Positions 16,503-26,158 of a DNA stretch of 60,613 nt are shown here, one piece after another. This stretch comes from Flavobacteriaceae bacterium (GTDB taxonomy: Bacteria; Bacteroidota; Bacteroidia; Flavobacteriales; Flavobacteriaceae): positions 1 to 60,613 of the forward strand of contig CANFHX010000016.1 in the NCBI GenBank assembly GCA_947446865.1. The letters are read 5' to 3'. The translations under genes were made by a program, and so were the position numbers. Under the pieces are notes generated by a model. It was not told the DNA's origin, made no database searches, and worked only from the letters and a program-made list of their open reading frames with translations. How positions within the stretch are numbered: the first letter of the stretch is position 1; every line of letters starts with the position of its first letter.

Positions 16503-18251
16503 ATGAAAAAACTTTACATTTTATTATTGTTAGCAGTTGCGTCTGTTTCTTTTGGGCAGACTATATACTCAGAAAACATGGGACTACCTTCTGCCACTAC
16601 TCTAATCCCTGCTTATGCAACGGGAACTGCACCGGCAACTTTTCAAAATGGCGCTCCAATAGTCTATACTGGAACAGGAGACGTTAGAGTTACTGGAGCT
16701 TCTTCTACTTATAACGGAGCTTCTGGTGGAGGAAATGTTTTCCTTACTTCTACAGCAGGTAAATACTTCCAAATAGATGGAATAAATACTTCTGCCTATT
16801 CTTCTGCTAATATTCAAATGACTTTTGGTTATTTAACTGCTACTTTCGCAACGGTTCAGGTAATTGTTGAATACAGCACTAATGCTTCTGCAGCTACTCC
16901 AACATGGACACCTATTGTTTTTACAAATAATCCTACTGCAGCTTGGACTTTAGTAGCTATTCCTGGAGGAGTACTTCCATCTTCTACTACTTTATCTTTA
17001 CGTTTTACGCAGCCAACTGTAGCTGGGCAAATTAGATTAGATGATATAAAAGTCTTCAACTACAATCCTTCTTGCACACTAGTTCTAGGTACTCCAACTG
17101 GAGTTTGCGATGCTGTAACTTTTGGAATAGATACCTATACAGCTACCATACCTTATACAGGTGGTGGAACTTCAGGATATGTAATAACTCCTTCTTCTGG
17201 AACTGTTGGTGGAGACAATCCTAATACAGTTGCTGCTGGTAACATCTTAATTAATGGAGTTGCTGAAGGAACTAACCTTACTGTAAATATTGTTAATGGT
17301 GTATGTACTTATTCTGCTACATTAACCGGACCTGTATGTAAACCCGTAAATGCTTTACCTTACAGCGAACCTTTCCCATATGCTAATGGAAGTGCTTTAG
17401 GTTCTTCTCAAAAATGGACAAATGTTAATACTGGTGACGATATTTTATCTGCAACAGGAAGTTTAACTTATCCTGGATATGCTTCTAGTGGAAATTCTGT
17501 GACTTTTACTGGTGCTGGTATTGATTGTTTCACTCCATTTACAGATACTACTTCTGGAACTATATATTCATCATTTTTAGTAAATGTGACTGATCTTTCT
17601 ACAATGACCGCTACTGTTCCTTCAACTTATTTCGCTGGGTTAACCAACTCATTACAAAGTTACAAAGGGCGTATATTCATCACTAAGAACGGAACTCAAT
17701 ATCAATTTGGATTAGATGCTGCAAGTACTACTACAAATCTAGACCCAATACTAAGAAATGCTGGAGATGTTGTTTTGGTAATAATGAGTTATGATTTCAC
17801 TAGTTTAACTTTAAATACTTGGATTAATCCAAACTTAGCGACTTTTAATCCTGCTACTACAACGCCTACTTTATTTCAAGTTTTAACTACTCCGATAGCA
17901 GATTTAGGGGGCTTTATGTTGAGACAAGATACAGCAACCACTACTCCAACTATTATTTTTGACGAACTAAGAATTGATACTACAATTGGAGGGTTATTAA
18001 CTTCCAATCAAGTTAGCGCTATTTCTGGATTAAAAGTATATCCAAATCCGGTTTCTAATGGAACTATGTTTATTGAATCGGATGCCAATGCAGAAAGAAC
18101 AGTTACTGTTTTTGACGTATTAGGAAAACAAGTTTTAAACACTACAACTTCTACTAATGCAATTAATGTTAGCCAATTAAATACTGGTGTTTACATGGTT
18201 CGTATTACAGAAGAAGGAAAAACTGCAACAAAAAAATTAGTTATTAGATAA
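16503..18251 (+). CDS. T9SS-secreted surface protein
   Basis: 582 residues from the ATG at 16503 (MKKLYILLLLAVASVSFGQ), which gives a clean signal peptide; a longer frame from 16473 adds ten residues before it. The body is Ser/Thr/Gly-rich and beta-rich, with two regions that resemble jelly-roll/lectin-like folds (residues ~20-190 and ~285-490, the latter with PYSEPFPYANGSALGSSQKW). It ends in a type A sorting domain (KVYPNPVSNGTMFI, FDVLGKQVLNT, TGVYMVRI, KKLVIR). It is predicted to be surface-exposed; the ligand is unknown. A terminator follows at 18271-18301. Confidence 0.9.
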   Translation: MKKLYILLLLAVASVSFGQTIYSENMGLPSATTLIPAYATGTAPATFQNGAPIVYTGTGDVRVTGASSTYNGASGGGNVFLTSTAGKYFQIDGINTSAYSSANIQMTFGYLTATFATVQVIVEYSTNASAATPTWTPIVFTNNPTAAWTLVAIPGGVLPSSTTLSLRFTQPTVAGQIRLDDIKVFNYNPSCTLVLGTPTGVCDAVTFGIDTYTATIPYTGGGTSGYVITPSSGTVGGDNPNTVAAGNILINGVAEGTNLTVNIVNGVCTYSATLTGPVCKPVNALPYSEPFPYANGSALGSSQKWTNVNTGDDILSATGSLTYPGYASSGNSVTFTGAGIDCFTPFTDTTSGTIYSSFLVNVTDLSTMTATVPSTYFAGLTNSLQSYKGRIFITKNGTQYQFGLDAASTTTNLDPILRNAGDVVLVIMSYDFTSLTLNTWINPNLATFNPATTTPTLFQVLTTPIADLGGFMLRQDTATTTPTIIFDELRIDTTIGGLLTSNQVSAISGLKVYPNPVSNGTMFIESDANAERTVTVFDVLGKQVLNTTTSTNAINVSQLNTGVYMVRITEEGKTATKKLVIR

Positions 18252-18270
18252 TTAATTAATATATATTTCA

Positions 18271-18301
18271 AAAGCTCCAATTCACGTTGGAGCTTTTTTA
18301 T
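18271..18301 (+). terminator. terminator after the T9SS cargo gene
   Basis: AAAGCTCCAA pairs perfectly with TTGGAGCTTT around TTCACG and is followed by TTTATTTTTA. Confidence 0.9.
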
Positions 18302-18307
18302 TTTTAT

Positions 18308-18315
18308 TACTTTTG
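18308..18315 (+). promoter_or_regulatory. -7 element of the LuxE-like gene
   Basis: TACTTTTG. Transcription would begin near 18320, giving a leader of only about 10 nt to the TTG start at 18330. Confidence 0.5.
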
Positions 18316-18329
18316 TAAAAATTATTACC

Positions 18330-19310
18330 TTGATTACCTCACAAGATATTTTCACAATTTCCAATGCAAAGCAATTTGAAAAAATAGCTTTAAAAGTATT
18401 TCGTTACCAACACGAAAACAATTCCGTTTACCGTGAATTTTGTGAATTATTAAAGGTAGAAAAAGGTAGGGTGAAAAGTTTACAACAGATACCATTTTTG
18501 CCAATCCAGTTTTTCAAGAGTCGTGAAGTAGTTTCTAATTCCGATTCTATTCAAGAGACTTTTACTAGTAGTGGCACAACTGGAATGATTACTAGTAAAC
18601 ATTTAATTACCGATGTAACTCTATACGAAGATAGTTATCGAAATGCTTTTTCTGAATTTTACGGAAACATAGAAGACTATGTAGTTTTAGCATTGCTCCC
18701 CTCCTATTTAGAACGCAGTGGTTCCTCTTTAATCTATATGGTTAAAGATTTGATTGAACTTTCTAATAACTCTAATAGCGGCTTTTATTTGAATAATTAT
18801 GATGAGCTCATTTCAAAATTAATTGAATTGGATTCATTAGGTCAAAATGTTCTTTTAATTGGAGTTACCTATGCTTTATTAGACTTAATTGAAAAACGAA
18901 AATTTGAATTAAAAAATACCATTATCATGGAAACTGGTGGTATGAAAGGCAAACGAAAAGAAATCATCCGAGAAGAATTACAGGAACTTCTTTGTAACGG
19001 TTTTGGCGTTTCAAGCATTCATTCGGAATATGGCATGACTGAATTATTATCGCAAGCCTACTCATTAGGTAACGGAATATTTGAATGCCCTAACTGGATG
19101 AATATCTTAATTCGCGATACCGAAGACCCCTTAACTTATGTTCCTGTCGGGAAAACCGGTGGAATAAACGTTATTGATTTAGCCAATATAAATTCTTGTT
19201 CCTTTATTGCTACGCAAGATTTAGGTAAGAAATATCCTAATAATTCCTTCGAAGTGTTAGGAAGGTTTGATAATTCCGACATTCGGGGTTGTAATTTAAT
19301 GGTGTTATAA
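18330..19310 (+). CDS. LuxE-like acyl-protein synthetase / acyl-activating enzyme
   Basis: 326 residues beginning with a TTG codon (ITSQDIFTISNAKQFEKIA). No ATG fits the conserved N-terminus, and the -7 box at 18308-18315 leaves room for this start. The family is related to LuxE: an adenylate-forming P-loop-like motif FTSSGTTGMITSKH lies near residue 85, with GGMKGKRKEI and the EYGMTELLSQAYS motif near residues 230-250. It would activate a carboxylic acid with ATP. No luciferase or reductase partner is present nearby. Flavobacterial homologues are often annotated as acyl transferases; the substrate is unknown. Confidence 0.82.
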   Translation: MITSQDIFTISNAKQFEKIALKVFRYQHENNSVYREFCELLKVEKGRVKSLQQIPFLPIQFFKSREVVSNSDSIQETFTSSGTTGMITSKHLITDVTLYEDSYRNAFSEFYGNIEDYVVLALLPSYLERSGSSLIYMVKDLIELSNNSNSGFYLNNYDELISKLIELDSLGQNVLLIGVTYALLDLIEKRKFELKNTIIMETGGMKGKRKEIIREELQELLCNGFGVSSIHSEYGMTELLSQAYSLGNGIFECPNWMNILIRDTEDPLTYVPVGKTGGINVIDLANINSCSFIATQDLGKKYPNNSFEVLGRFDNSDIRGCNLMVL

Positions 19311-19344
19311 TTTTACTATTATATTAATAAAAGACATTACCGAA

Positions 19345-19486
19345 CTAGCCCCGATTGAAGTGGAAATCCTGGCATTGCGTTAACGATAAGCAGTATTGGA
19401 TTGCTTCGTTCCTCGCAATGACAGATTGCAACGAAAAGCGGGAATGACGTTTATTAAAATGCCTATCCTTTCGCTCCTAAAAAAAC
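19345..19486 (-). repeat. dispersed intergenic repeat, copy B
   Basis: Runs from TAGCCCCGATTGAAGTGG through GCAATGACAGATTGCAACG to TTTCGCTCCTAAAAAAAC. It is the reverse orientation of copies at 24364-24470 and 51149-51290, and it separates two convergent genes. Confidence 0.85.
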
Positions 19487-19510
19487 TTAGAATCTAAGTT
19501 CCTTAGAACC

Positions 19511-20887
19511 TTAATTAGAAGTCACTAATTTATCGGGATTGTAGCCAATATAAGGCATTGCGGTTTCGTTGAAAACAACTCCAAATTCTTCCAACTCTTT
19601 TAATATTGGCTCGTAAACTTCTTTGCGAATTGGCAGTTGTACGCCTGGGGTTTTAATGTTTCCGTTTAGGATTTGTAGGGTGGCGATTGCAACGGGAAGG
19701 CCCACGGTTTTTGCCATGGCGGTATAGGTTTGGTCGTCGCCAATGCACACCATTTTAGAATCGATTTGGAATTGTTGCCCTTGTATTTCGTAGCCAAATT
19801 TATGGTACATGACAATCATGTCTTTGTCTTTTGGTTGCAAAGTCCAACTGTCGTTGAGGATGCGCTCTAAAATTTGTGCTGGAGTTGCATTTTTTAGGCC
19901 AACGATTTTATTGGAATTGAATAAATCGAGTTCTAAAAGTTTGTCCCACATGATGTCGTCTTGCTCGATATTTAGAGCCATACGGGTTTTTATTTCTACC
20001 GAATCGGTTGGGTGGTAGGGCAAAAAAGAATTGGTAAATTCGCGAAAACTCATGTTTTCGGAGTTTTCCATGGTATAGGTGTCGTCGGTCATGCCGAGTT
20101 GCACGAACATGTTCCAAGCCTTAGAAAAACCAACTCTTCGGATGGTGCCACGATAGAGTGTAAGAGCATCGTCTAGACCATAAACGCTGCGGTATTTTAG
20201 GGAATCTCTGTTGGCGTAACCTTCAAATTTTCCGTAACCTTCTACCATTAAAAATTCGGTTCTTCTAAATAATTTGGTGTAGGGGATGTATTTATATTTT
20301 CCTTCTTGAATAAATTTGGCTGCGCCACCTTGACCTGCAAGGACTACGTTTCTTGGTGCCCAAGTGAATTTGTAGTTCCAAAGATTGTTGTCGCTTTCAG
20401 GTGCTACTAGTCCGCCACAAAAAGATTCAAACAGTATTATTTTGCCGCCTTTTTCTCGTATTTCTTCAATTACTTTCATGGCGCTCATGTGGTCGATACC
20501 AGGGTCTAGACCAATTTCGTTCATGAAAATTAATCCGTTTTCTTTGGCAGCAGCATCTAATTCTTGCATGGCGTCCGAAACATAAGAAGCGGTAACCATG
20601 TGTTTTTTATAAATAATGCAGTCTTTGGCAACTTCAATATGCAAATGTGCCGGAAGCATCGAAATTACAATGTCGGCCTTGGCAATTTCGGTATGTCGTT
20701 GCGATTCGTTAGTGATATCTAAAGCAATTGCAGTAGCATTAGGATGGTTATTGGTTTTACGTTGCGCTAGTTCTAACGAAATATCGGCAATGGTAAGGTG
20801 CAGATTTTCTTGTGTTGATTTATTTAAAAGGTATTGTATAAGAGAGGATGCTGAACGTCCGGCACCTATGATTAGTATATTTCTCAT
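19511..20887 (-). CDS. saccharopine dehydrogenase-like oxidoreductase
   Basis: 458 residues with an N-terminal Rossmann motif (ILIIGAGRSASSLIQYLL) and the family segment NEIGLDPGIDHMSAM near residue 120. It belongs to the saccharopine dehydrogenase C-terminal/NAD-binding family, which acts in lysine catabolism or related aminoadipate chemistry using NAD(P). Length fits the single-domain enzymes rather than bifunctional LKR/SDH. It is monocistronic; a TAAATTTG -7-like box lies at 20909-20916. Confidence 0.88.
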   Translation of the reverse strand: MRNILIIGAGRSASSLIQYLLNKSTQENLHLTIADISLELAQRKTNNHPNATAIALDITNESQRHTEIAKADIVISMLPAHLHIEVAKDCIIYKKHMVTASYVSDAMQELDAAAKENGLIFMNEIGLDPGIDHMSAMKVIEEIREKGGKIILFESFCGGLVAPESDNNLWNYKFTWAPRNVVLAGQGGAAKFIQEGKYKYIPYTKLFRRTEFLMVEGYGKFEGYANRDSLKYRSVYGLDDALTLYRGTIRRVGFSKAWNMFVQLGMTDDTYTMENSENMSFREFTNSFLPYHPTDSVEIKTRMALNIEQDDIMWDKLLELDLFNSNKIVGLKNATPAQILERILNDSWTLQPKDKDMIVMYHKFGYEIQGQQFQIDSKMVCIGDDQTYTAMAKTVGLPVAIATLQILNGNIKTPGVQLPIRKEVYEPILKELEEFGVVFNETAMPYIGYNPDKLVTSN

Positions 20888-20954
20888 AATTTGTTTGTAA
20901 ATGGATTACAAATTTAGGAATTTGTAATGATTTGACACTCTTTTTTGACAAAAA

Positions 20955-20987
20955 CAAAAAACCCACGCAAAATTAGAATGGGCTTTA
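20955..20987 (-). terminator. terminator after the 21007 gene
   Basis: On the minus strand AAGCCCA pairs with TGGGTTT (with one G-T pair), followed by TTTGTTTTTG. The stem is short. Confidence 0.55.
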
Positions 20988-21006
20988 GTGTTTGTTGGGA
21001 GTAGAA

Positions 21007-21321
21007 TTACTCTAAACCTTCTAGATCTTTAATGTCTTCTTTTTTAGATTCTACTTTTTGCTGTTCAAATTTGGTATCTACAGCAACTTTGTCTTTTATT
21101 AAAAAGGTTTTTCCTAACACTACTAATGCGCAGATATAGGTAACGATGAAAAGTATCTTGGTGAATTTTCGTTGTGCAACATCGGATTTTTTAAAGGTTA
21201 AGAAAATAAAAAGCAATGCCAATCCGATAGGCGCAAGAGCTAGAGTATCTAAGGGTAATACCGAAAAAATAATACTAACTACGGTTAGAACGATGGCAAT
21301 AATTAATAAAGTTTTTCTCAT
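21007..21321 (-). CDS. small membrane protein
   Basis: A 104-residue hypothetical protein with three predicted membrane helices (residues ~4-20, ~25-43, ~53-73) and a charged Lys/Glu-rich C-terminal tail (KKEDIKDLEGLE). It begins 2 nt after the stop of the DUF3108-like gene, so the two are cotranscribed. No function is recognisable. Confidence 0.75.
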   Translation of the reverse strand: MRKTLLIIAIVLTVVSIIFSVLPLDTLALAPIGLALLFIFLTFKKSDVAQRKFTKILFIVTYICALVVLGKTFLIKDKVAVDTKFEQQKVESKKEDIKDLEGLE

Positions 21322-21323
21322 GA

Positions 21324-22085
21324 TTATATTCCAGATGCTGAAGTTAATGCTAATTGGCCATTGCCTACAGGGATGCTAAATTTCATTAAAACCGGTACTT
21401 TTTTAGCATCGGCAGTTAAGTAAATTAGGTTTTTATCTTTCCCTTTTAGGACATCGGTTTTGGCTCCGATAGAAAGTTTATAGCAATTTTTAGAACCTAA
21501 ATTTCCAGCAGAAACGGTTTCGGTTCCTAATAATTTTACCGATACCGGAATTTGTTTTTCGTCAAAAACTGCAACAAACGATTGCGATTGACCTGTTTTC
21601 ATTTTGTCAATATCCATTGTTCTTAATTTATACATTAAGGAAACAACGTCTTGTGTGGAACCTCCAACGGTAAAGGTTTTGGTGGTTTCGGGACTGTTTT
21701 TTCTTTTAGAAGTACTCGTTACGGAATTACCTTTAAAGGTGTATTTTTCTTTTTTAGTCCAACCACCTTCGTCGATGCTTCGTTTGTATAGGCTAGGTTT
21801 CAATGTTATTGGATCTACATACGATTCGTAAGAATCTCTTATTTTAAAGAACTTATCCCATTTTGCATAAGTGGCTAATTCGCAGTTGAGATGCAAATAC
21901 GAATTTTTGGAGGTGTTCACCATTTCCGTTGAAAGGGTGACTTGGGCTAATTGGGTCATTAGTCCGCTCATGTTATAGGAGCCAACAAATATTAATTTTT
22001 CTCCTGAAGGAATTCCAGTAGTATTTTCTGTTTTAAAAGAACAAAAAATCAAAATTAGTGCTAGTGAAAATAACGCTTTTTTCAT
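21324..22085 (-). CDS. DUF3108-like periplasmic protein
   Basis: 253 residues from MKKALFSLALILIFCSF, a signal peptide with a cysteine that could be lipidated. The start at 22085 is chosen because the longer frame to 22106 runs into the -7 box TATATTTG at 22104-22111. The body is beta-rich and carries the features of DUF3108 proteins (GEKLIFVGSYNMSGLM, and VSLMYKLRTMDIDKMKTGQS). The function of the family is unknown; it is likely exported. Cotranscribed with a small membrane protein gene. Confidence 0.82.
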   Translation of the reverse strand: MKKALFSLALILIFCSFKTENTTGIPSGEKLIFVGSYNMSGLMTQLAQVTLSTEMVNTSKNSYLHLNCELATYAKWDKFFKIRDSYESYVDPITLKPSLYKRSIDEGGWTKKEKYTFKGNSVTSTSKRKNSPETTKTFTVGGSTQDVVSLMYKLRTMDIDKMKTGQSQSFVAVFDEKQIPVSVKLLGTETVSAGNLGSKNCYKLSIGAKTDVLKGKDKNLIYLTADAKKVPVLMKFSIPVGNGQLALTSASGI

Positions 22086-22103
22086 AATCAATAAATTTAA
22101 ATG

Positions 22104-22111
22104 CAAATATA
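22104..22111 (-). promoter_or_regulatory. -7 element of the DUF3108 operon
   Basis: TATATTTG on the minus strand, about 20 nt upstream of the chosen start. Confidence 0.5.
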
Positions 22112-22176
22112 AAAGTTTAAAATTGTTTTATCTAAAAGAAAACATAAAAGTCCTTTCGCAATTGATAGATAACTGA

Positions 22177-22184
22177 TAAATTTG
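22177..22184 (+). promoter_or_regulatory. -7 element of the DUF423 gene
   Basis: TAAATTTG. The longest reading frame would start with a TTG inside this box (22182), so the ATG at 22209 is preferred. Confidence 0.5.
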
Positions 22185-22208
22185 TTAAAAATTATATCCT
22201 ATCCTAAA

Positions 22209-22595
22209 ATGAATAACAAAATAATTTCTACCGCTGCTTTTTTCGGAATGACCTCTATAGTTTTAGGTGCTTTTGGTGCACATGCCTTGAAACAAGTTTT
22301 AACTTCAGATCAATTAATAACTTTTGAAACCGGAGTTAAATACCAAATGTACCACGCTTTGTTTTTGTTATTTTTAGGATTAGACACTCATTTGACTACT
22401 AAAGTTAAGAAAATCATATTAGGTTTAACTATTTTAGGTGTCATTTTATTTTCAGGATCTATTTATTTATTGGCTACCGATAGTTTGAACACCTTCAATT
22501 TCAGGGTAATAGGTTTTGTAACTCCCATTGGAGGGTTGTTATTAATTAGTGCTTGGAGTATCTTGATGGTGCAGTTTTTAAAGAAAAAAATATAA
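22209..22595 (+). CDS. DUF423 family membrane protein
   Basis: A 128-residue protein (MNNKIISTAAFFGMTSIVLGAFGAHALKQV) with four hydrophobic helices and the GAFGAHALK and YQMYHALFLLFLG motifs of the DUF423/YwdK family of small inner-membrane proteins of unknown function. Start chosen from the promoter position (22177-22184). It is alone between a divergent DUF3108 operon and pckA. Confidence 0.88.
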   Translation: MNNKIISTAAFFGMTSIVLGAFGAHALKQVLTSDQLITFETGVKYQMYHALFLLFLGLDTHLTTKVKKIILGLTILGVILFSGSIYLLATDSLNTFNFRVIGFVTPIGGLLLISAWSILMVQFLKKKI

Positions 22596-22632
22596 TTTAC
22601 TTATTAACTACAACGTTGTAATAATAATTTTT

Positions 22633-22640
22633 TACCTTTG
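22633..22640 (+). promoter_or_regulatory. pckA -7 element
   Basis: TACCTTTG, 36 nt upstream of the pckA ATG. Confidence 0.6.
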
Positions 22641-22675
22641 CAGACTAATTACTAATTGCAATACAATACAATTCT

Positions 22676-24301
22676 ATGGACAACTACACTCCAGTTACGA
22701 AATCGATTTCGTTAGAAAAATACGGAATCAAAGACCCCAAAGAAATTATTTATAACCCTTCTTTTGAATTTTTATATAAAGAAGAATTAAATCCAAACTT
22801 AAAAGGCTATGAGAGAGGTCAATTGACAGAGCTTGGCGCTGTGAATGTTATGACTGGTGAGTTTACTGGTCGTTCTCCAAAAGATAAATATATTGTTAAA
22901 GACAGCATTACCGAAAATACGGTTTGGTGGAATTCTGAAAAAGCAGTTAACGATAACAAGCCAATTTCACAAACTACTTGGAATGCTTTAAAAGAAACTA
23001 CTGCAGCACAACTTTCAGGAAAACGATTATTTGTGGTAGATGCTTTTTGTGGTGCTAATGAAAACAGCCGACTAAAAGTTCGTTTTATTATGGAGGTGGC
23101 TTGGCAAGCGCATTTTGTAAAAAATATGTTCATTCGTCCATCCGATGAAGAATTAGAAAATTTTGGAGAACCAGATTTTATTGTAATGAACGGTTCTAAA
23201 ACTAGTTTTAAAGAATATAAAGATCACGGATTGAATTCGGAAGTATATGTTGCCTTTAATCTTATCGAAAAAATGCAATTAATTGGTGGCACTTGGTATG
23301 GTGGGGAGATGAAAAAGGGATTATTCTCTATGATGAATTATTACTTGCCGTTAAAAGGTATGGCTTCTATGCACTGTTCGGCAAATAAAGGAGCTGATGG
23401 CGATGTTGCTATTTTCTTCGGATTATCTGGAACAGGAAAAACCACTTTGTCTACCGATCCAAAACGGGAATTAATAGGAGACGACGAACATGGATGGGAT
23501 AACGATGGCGTATTTAATTTTGAAGGAGGCTGTTATGCTAAAACCATCGATTTAAGTAAAGAAAACGAACCCGATATTTATGGCGCAATTACTAAAGACG
23601 CTTTATTAGAAAACGTTACGGTAGATGCCAACGGGAAAATTGATTTCAAAGACGGTTCGGTTACACAAAACACTAGAGTTTCGTATCCAATAAACCACAT
23701 TCACAATATTGTAAAACCAGTTTCTAAAGCGGGTCATGCTACAAAAGTTATCTTTTTAACTGCAGATGCCTTTGGAGTAATGCCTCCAGTTTCTAAATTA
23801 ACTCCAGAGCAAACTAAATATTATTTCCTTTCCGGATTTACCGCTAAATTAGCAGGAACCGAAAGAGGAGTAACCCAACCAGAACCAACTTTTTCGGCTT
23901 GTTTTGGCAAAGCATTCCTTTCTTTGCACCCAACACAATACGGGCAAGAATTAGTTAAGAAAATGGAAGAGCACCATGCTACTGCCTACATGGTTAACAC
24001 AGGCTGGAACGGAACCGGAAAGCGTATTTCTATTAAAGACACTCGTGCTATTATTGATGCTATATTAGATGGCTCTATTGAAAAAGCAGCAACTAAAACA
24101 ATTCCAGTTTTTAATTTTGTGGTTCCAACTGCTTTGCATGATGTAAATCCTGCAATTTTAGACCCAAGAGATACGTATGCAGATGTTGCGGAATGGAATA
24201 CCAAAGCAACCGATTTAGCAGGGCGATTCATTAAAAACTTCGTTCAATATACTCATAATACTGAAGGTGAAAACCTTGTTCAAGCTGGACCTAAATTATA
24301 A
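22676..24301 (+). CDS. pckA: phosphoenolpyruvate carboxykinase (ATP)
   Basis: A 541-residue ATP-type PEPCK, usual size. It converts oxaloacetate and ATP to PEP and CO2 in gluconeogenesis. Visible are the kinase P-loop [15 protein letters not shown] near residue 250, the metal-binding GDDEHGWD after it, [15 protein letters not shown] near residue 360 and the N-terminal substrate motif [11 protein letters not shown]. It has its own promoter and a strong terminator (24332-24360). Confidence 0.97.
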   Translation: MDNYTPVTKSISLEKYGIKDPKEIIYNPSFEFLYKEELNPNLKGYERGQLTELGAVNVMTGEFTGRSPKDKYIVKDSITENTVWWNSEKAVNDNKPISQTTWNALKETTAAQLSGKRLFVVDAFCGANENSRLKVRFIMEVAWQAHFVKNMFIRPSDEELENFGEPDFIVMNGSKTSFKEYKDHGLNSEVYVAFNLIEKMQLIGGTWYGGEMKKGLFSMMNYYLPLKGMASMHCSANKGADGDVAIFFGLSGTGKTTLSTDPKRELIGDDEHGWDNDGVFNFEGGCYAKTIDLSKENEPDIYGAITKDALLENVTVDANGKIDFKDGSVTQNTRVSYPINHIHNIVKPVSKAGHATKVIFLTADAFGVMPPVSKLTPEQTKYYFLSGFTAKLAGTERGVTQPEPTFSACFGKAFLSLHPTQYGQELVKKMEEHHATAYMVNTGWNGTGKRISIKDTRAIIDAILDGSIEKAATKTIPVFNFVVPTALHDVNPAILDPRDTYADVAEWNTKATDLAGRFIKNFVQYTHNTEGENLVQAGPKL

Positions 24302-24331
24302 TACACAAACAAACTATACCTAAACGAAAAG

Positions 24332-24360
24332 AGTTCGGCAGTAATGTCGAACTTTTTTTT
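24332..24360 (+). terminator. pckA terminator
   Basis: AGTTCGGCA pairs with TGTCGAACT (one G-T pair) around GTAA and is followed by an eight-T run. Confidence 0.9.
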
Positions 24361-24363
24361 ATT

Positions 24364-24470
24364 AGAAGCGAATGGCTTGCGCATTTTAGAAAAGGCAATT
24401 CCCGCTTTTCGTTCCAATCTTAACAACCTTCCAGGTTTATTAAGATTTCCACTGCAATCGGGGCTAGATA
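24364..24470 (+). repeat. dispersed intergenic repeat, copy C
   Basis: AGAAGCGAATGGCTTGCGCA through CGCTTTTCGTTCCAATCT to ATCGGGGCTAG. Same orientation as 51149-51290. It sits between the pckA and hemD terminators. Confidence 0.85.
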
Positions 24471-24556
24471 GGTTTTGTCTTTTGTGAAATTATCGTTCCG
24501 ATAAAGCATTAAACGAATAGAGAAATTGCACAATGAATATTAATTTATAAGCAAAA

Positions 24557-24598
24557 AATCCCAAATTTTTCCGATACTTCGGAGTGAATTTGGGATTT
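24557..24598 (-). terminator. hemD terminator
   Basis: AAATCCCAAATT and AATTTGGGATTT form a perfect 12-bp stem with a second small stem in the loop. On the minus strand it is followed by a T run. Confidence 0.85.
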
Positions 24599-24619
24599 CA
24601 ATATTTAGAAATTTTTTAT

Positions 24620-25378
24620 TTATTTTCCTTTGTTGGCATCAGCAATATAACGTTCTAACGCCATAGTCATCGATGGTGTTTCTGGTGTTGGAGCAAGAAT
24701 ATCAATTCGTAATCCATGTTCCAAAGCTTCTTTTTGAGTAGTGCTTCCAAAAACTGCAATTCGAGTTTCATTTTGTTTAAAATCTGGGAAGTTTTTAAAC
24801 AACGATTTAATTCCAGTAGGGCTAAAAAATGCTAAAACATCATAATAAACATTAGCCAAATCTGATAAATCACTCATAACCGTTTTGTAAAAAATAGCTG
24901 GAGTCCAATCGATTTTCAAATTGTTTAAGGTGGTTGGTGCATCAGCATTCAACTGGTCGGAAGCTGGTAATAAAAACTTTTCGTCTTTATATTTTTTAAA
25001 AAGAGGTGCCATATCAGCAAAATCTTTTAGTCCAACGTAAATCTTACGTTTTCTATAAACTACATATTTCTGTAAATAAAAAGCAATTGCTTCCGATTGG
25101 CAAAAATATCTTAAGTCTTCTGGAACTTTATATCGCATTTCCTCAGCAACTTTAAAGAAATGATCCACTGCATTTTTACTAGTTAAAATAATAGCCGTAA
25201 AATTATTAAGGTCTATTTTCTGAGCTCTAACATCTTTTGCGCTTACACCTTCTACATGAATAAATGAGCGAAAATCTATTTTCACCTTATGCTTTTGTTG
25301 TAAATCAAAATAAGGGGAATTCTCTACTTTTGGCTCTGGTTGTGAAACCAAAATCGTTCTTACTTTCAAGTTTGACAT
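24620..25378 (-). CDS. hemD: uroporphyrinogen-III synthase-like protein
   Basis: A 252-residue two-domain HemD-fold protein. The N-terminus TILVSQPEPKVENSPYFDL, the central IILTSKNAVDHFF and the C-terminal VLAFFSPTGIKSLF are typical of Bacteroidetes HemD. The enzyme closes hydroxymethylbilane to uroporphyrinogen III in haem and sirohaem synthesis. It follows the DUF4271 gene by 8 nt on the same strand, an arrangement I recall from other flavobacteria. A strong terminator follows. Confidence 0.9.
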   Translation of the reverse strand: MSNLKVRTILVSQPEPKVENSPYFDLQQKHKVKIDFRSFIHVEGVSAKDVRAQKIDLNNFTAIILTSKNAVDHFFKVAEEMRYKVPEDLRYFCQSEAIAFYLQKYVVYRKRKIYVGLKDFADMAPLFKKYKDEKFLLPASDQLNADAPTTLNNLKIDWTPAIFYKTVMSDLSDLANVYYDVLAFFSPTGIKSLFKNFPDFKQNETRIAVFGSTTQKEALEHGLRIDILAPTPETPSMTMALERYIADANKGK

Positions 25379-25386
25379 GTTGTGCT

Positions 25387-26052
25387 CTAGTTTTTTGTAA
25401 TCAAATAATATATGAAATAATAAGGAGCTATTTCAAGTGCGCAAAGATACAAAATAAAATAAAACAACTTGGATAATATTATATTTTGATAAATTTTTAA
25501 AGAAATAAAATAAGTAAGTAAATTTATTGTTAATAAAATAACAATAATAACAAGTATTGCTGAATATGCAATAAAATTAGTATAAAAAAGAATAATAGAA
25601 ACAGGGAGTAATAATAGTCCTAAATAGGTTCTAAACGTAACTTTTTGTAAATTAAACTGTTCGATAATCTCTTCGATACCAAAAATAGTAGCAATTATTT
25701 TTTCAAATAAGAATTTTGAAAGTATGAAAACTGTTAATAAAGTGAATATTCGCACGAACAACACCCAATCTGTTTTAGCTCCCAATCCTAAATGAAAAAA
25801 TATTAATTGTATAAAAAAGGATAGGGATATTAAATTAACAACGAACAGTAACAAATTGAATCCACTCATTAAATGAGAACTTTCTCTATAAATTTTGGTG
25901 TATTTATCAGAAACAATCAACCTAAAGAAATCGTTGAAACGAGATTCAAAAGCTGCCTTAGCAATAGCAATTAAGGCCAATGAAAGCATGAAAACAAGTG
26001 TTGCCCAGTCTTTATTTTCTATAACTCTTTGATGTAATTGTTGCGCTATCAT
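25387..26052 (-). CDS. DUF4271 membrane protein
   Basis: 221 residues from the ATG at 26052 (MIAQQLHQRVIENKDWATLV); a TTG three codons earlier extends the frame to 26061. It has about six hydrophobic helices and the N-terminal ENKDW motif of DUF4271 proteins, uncharacterised inner-membrane proteins of Bacteroidetes. It probably shares an mRNA with hemD, 8 nt away. A TAATTTTG box at 26059-26066 would give a nearly leaderless message, so the precise start is uncertain. Confidence 0.85.
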   Translation of the reverse strand: MIAQQLHQRVIENKDWATLVFMLSLALIAIAKAAFESRFNDFFRLIVSDKYTKIYRESSHLMSGFNLLLFVVNLISLSFFIQLIFFHLGLGAKTDWVLFVRIFTLLTVFILSKFLFEKIIATIFGIEEIIEQFNLQKVTFRTYLGLLLLPVSIILFYTNFIAYSAILVIIVILLTINLLTYFISLKIYQNIILSKLFYFILYLCALEIAPYYFIYYLITKN

Positions 26053-26128
26053 TGGCAGCAAAATTACTAAATTTATTTGTTCCTATACTATTATAATTTT
26101 ATTAAGAGATAGGATAATATAAAATGAG

Positions 26129-26136
26129 TATTTTTG
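26129..26136 (+). promoter_or_regulatory. -7 element of the glycosyltransferase-dihydroorotase operon
   Basis: TATTTTTG. Transcription should start about 26141, which puts the upstream ATG at 26138 outside the mRNA and favours the ATG at 26159. Confidence 0.6.
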
Positions 26137-26158
26137 CATGAACTTTTTTACTGTAAAT

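Noticed and set aside
26138..26158. Upstream ATG of the GT2 glycosyltransferase
   Set aside because: It lies 2 nt after the -7 box, before the expected transcription start.
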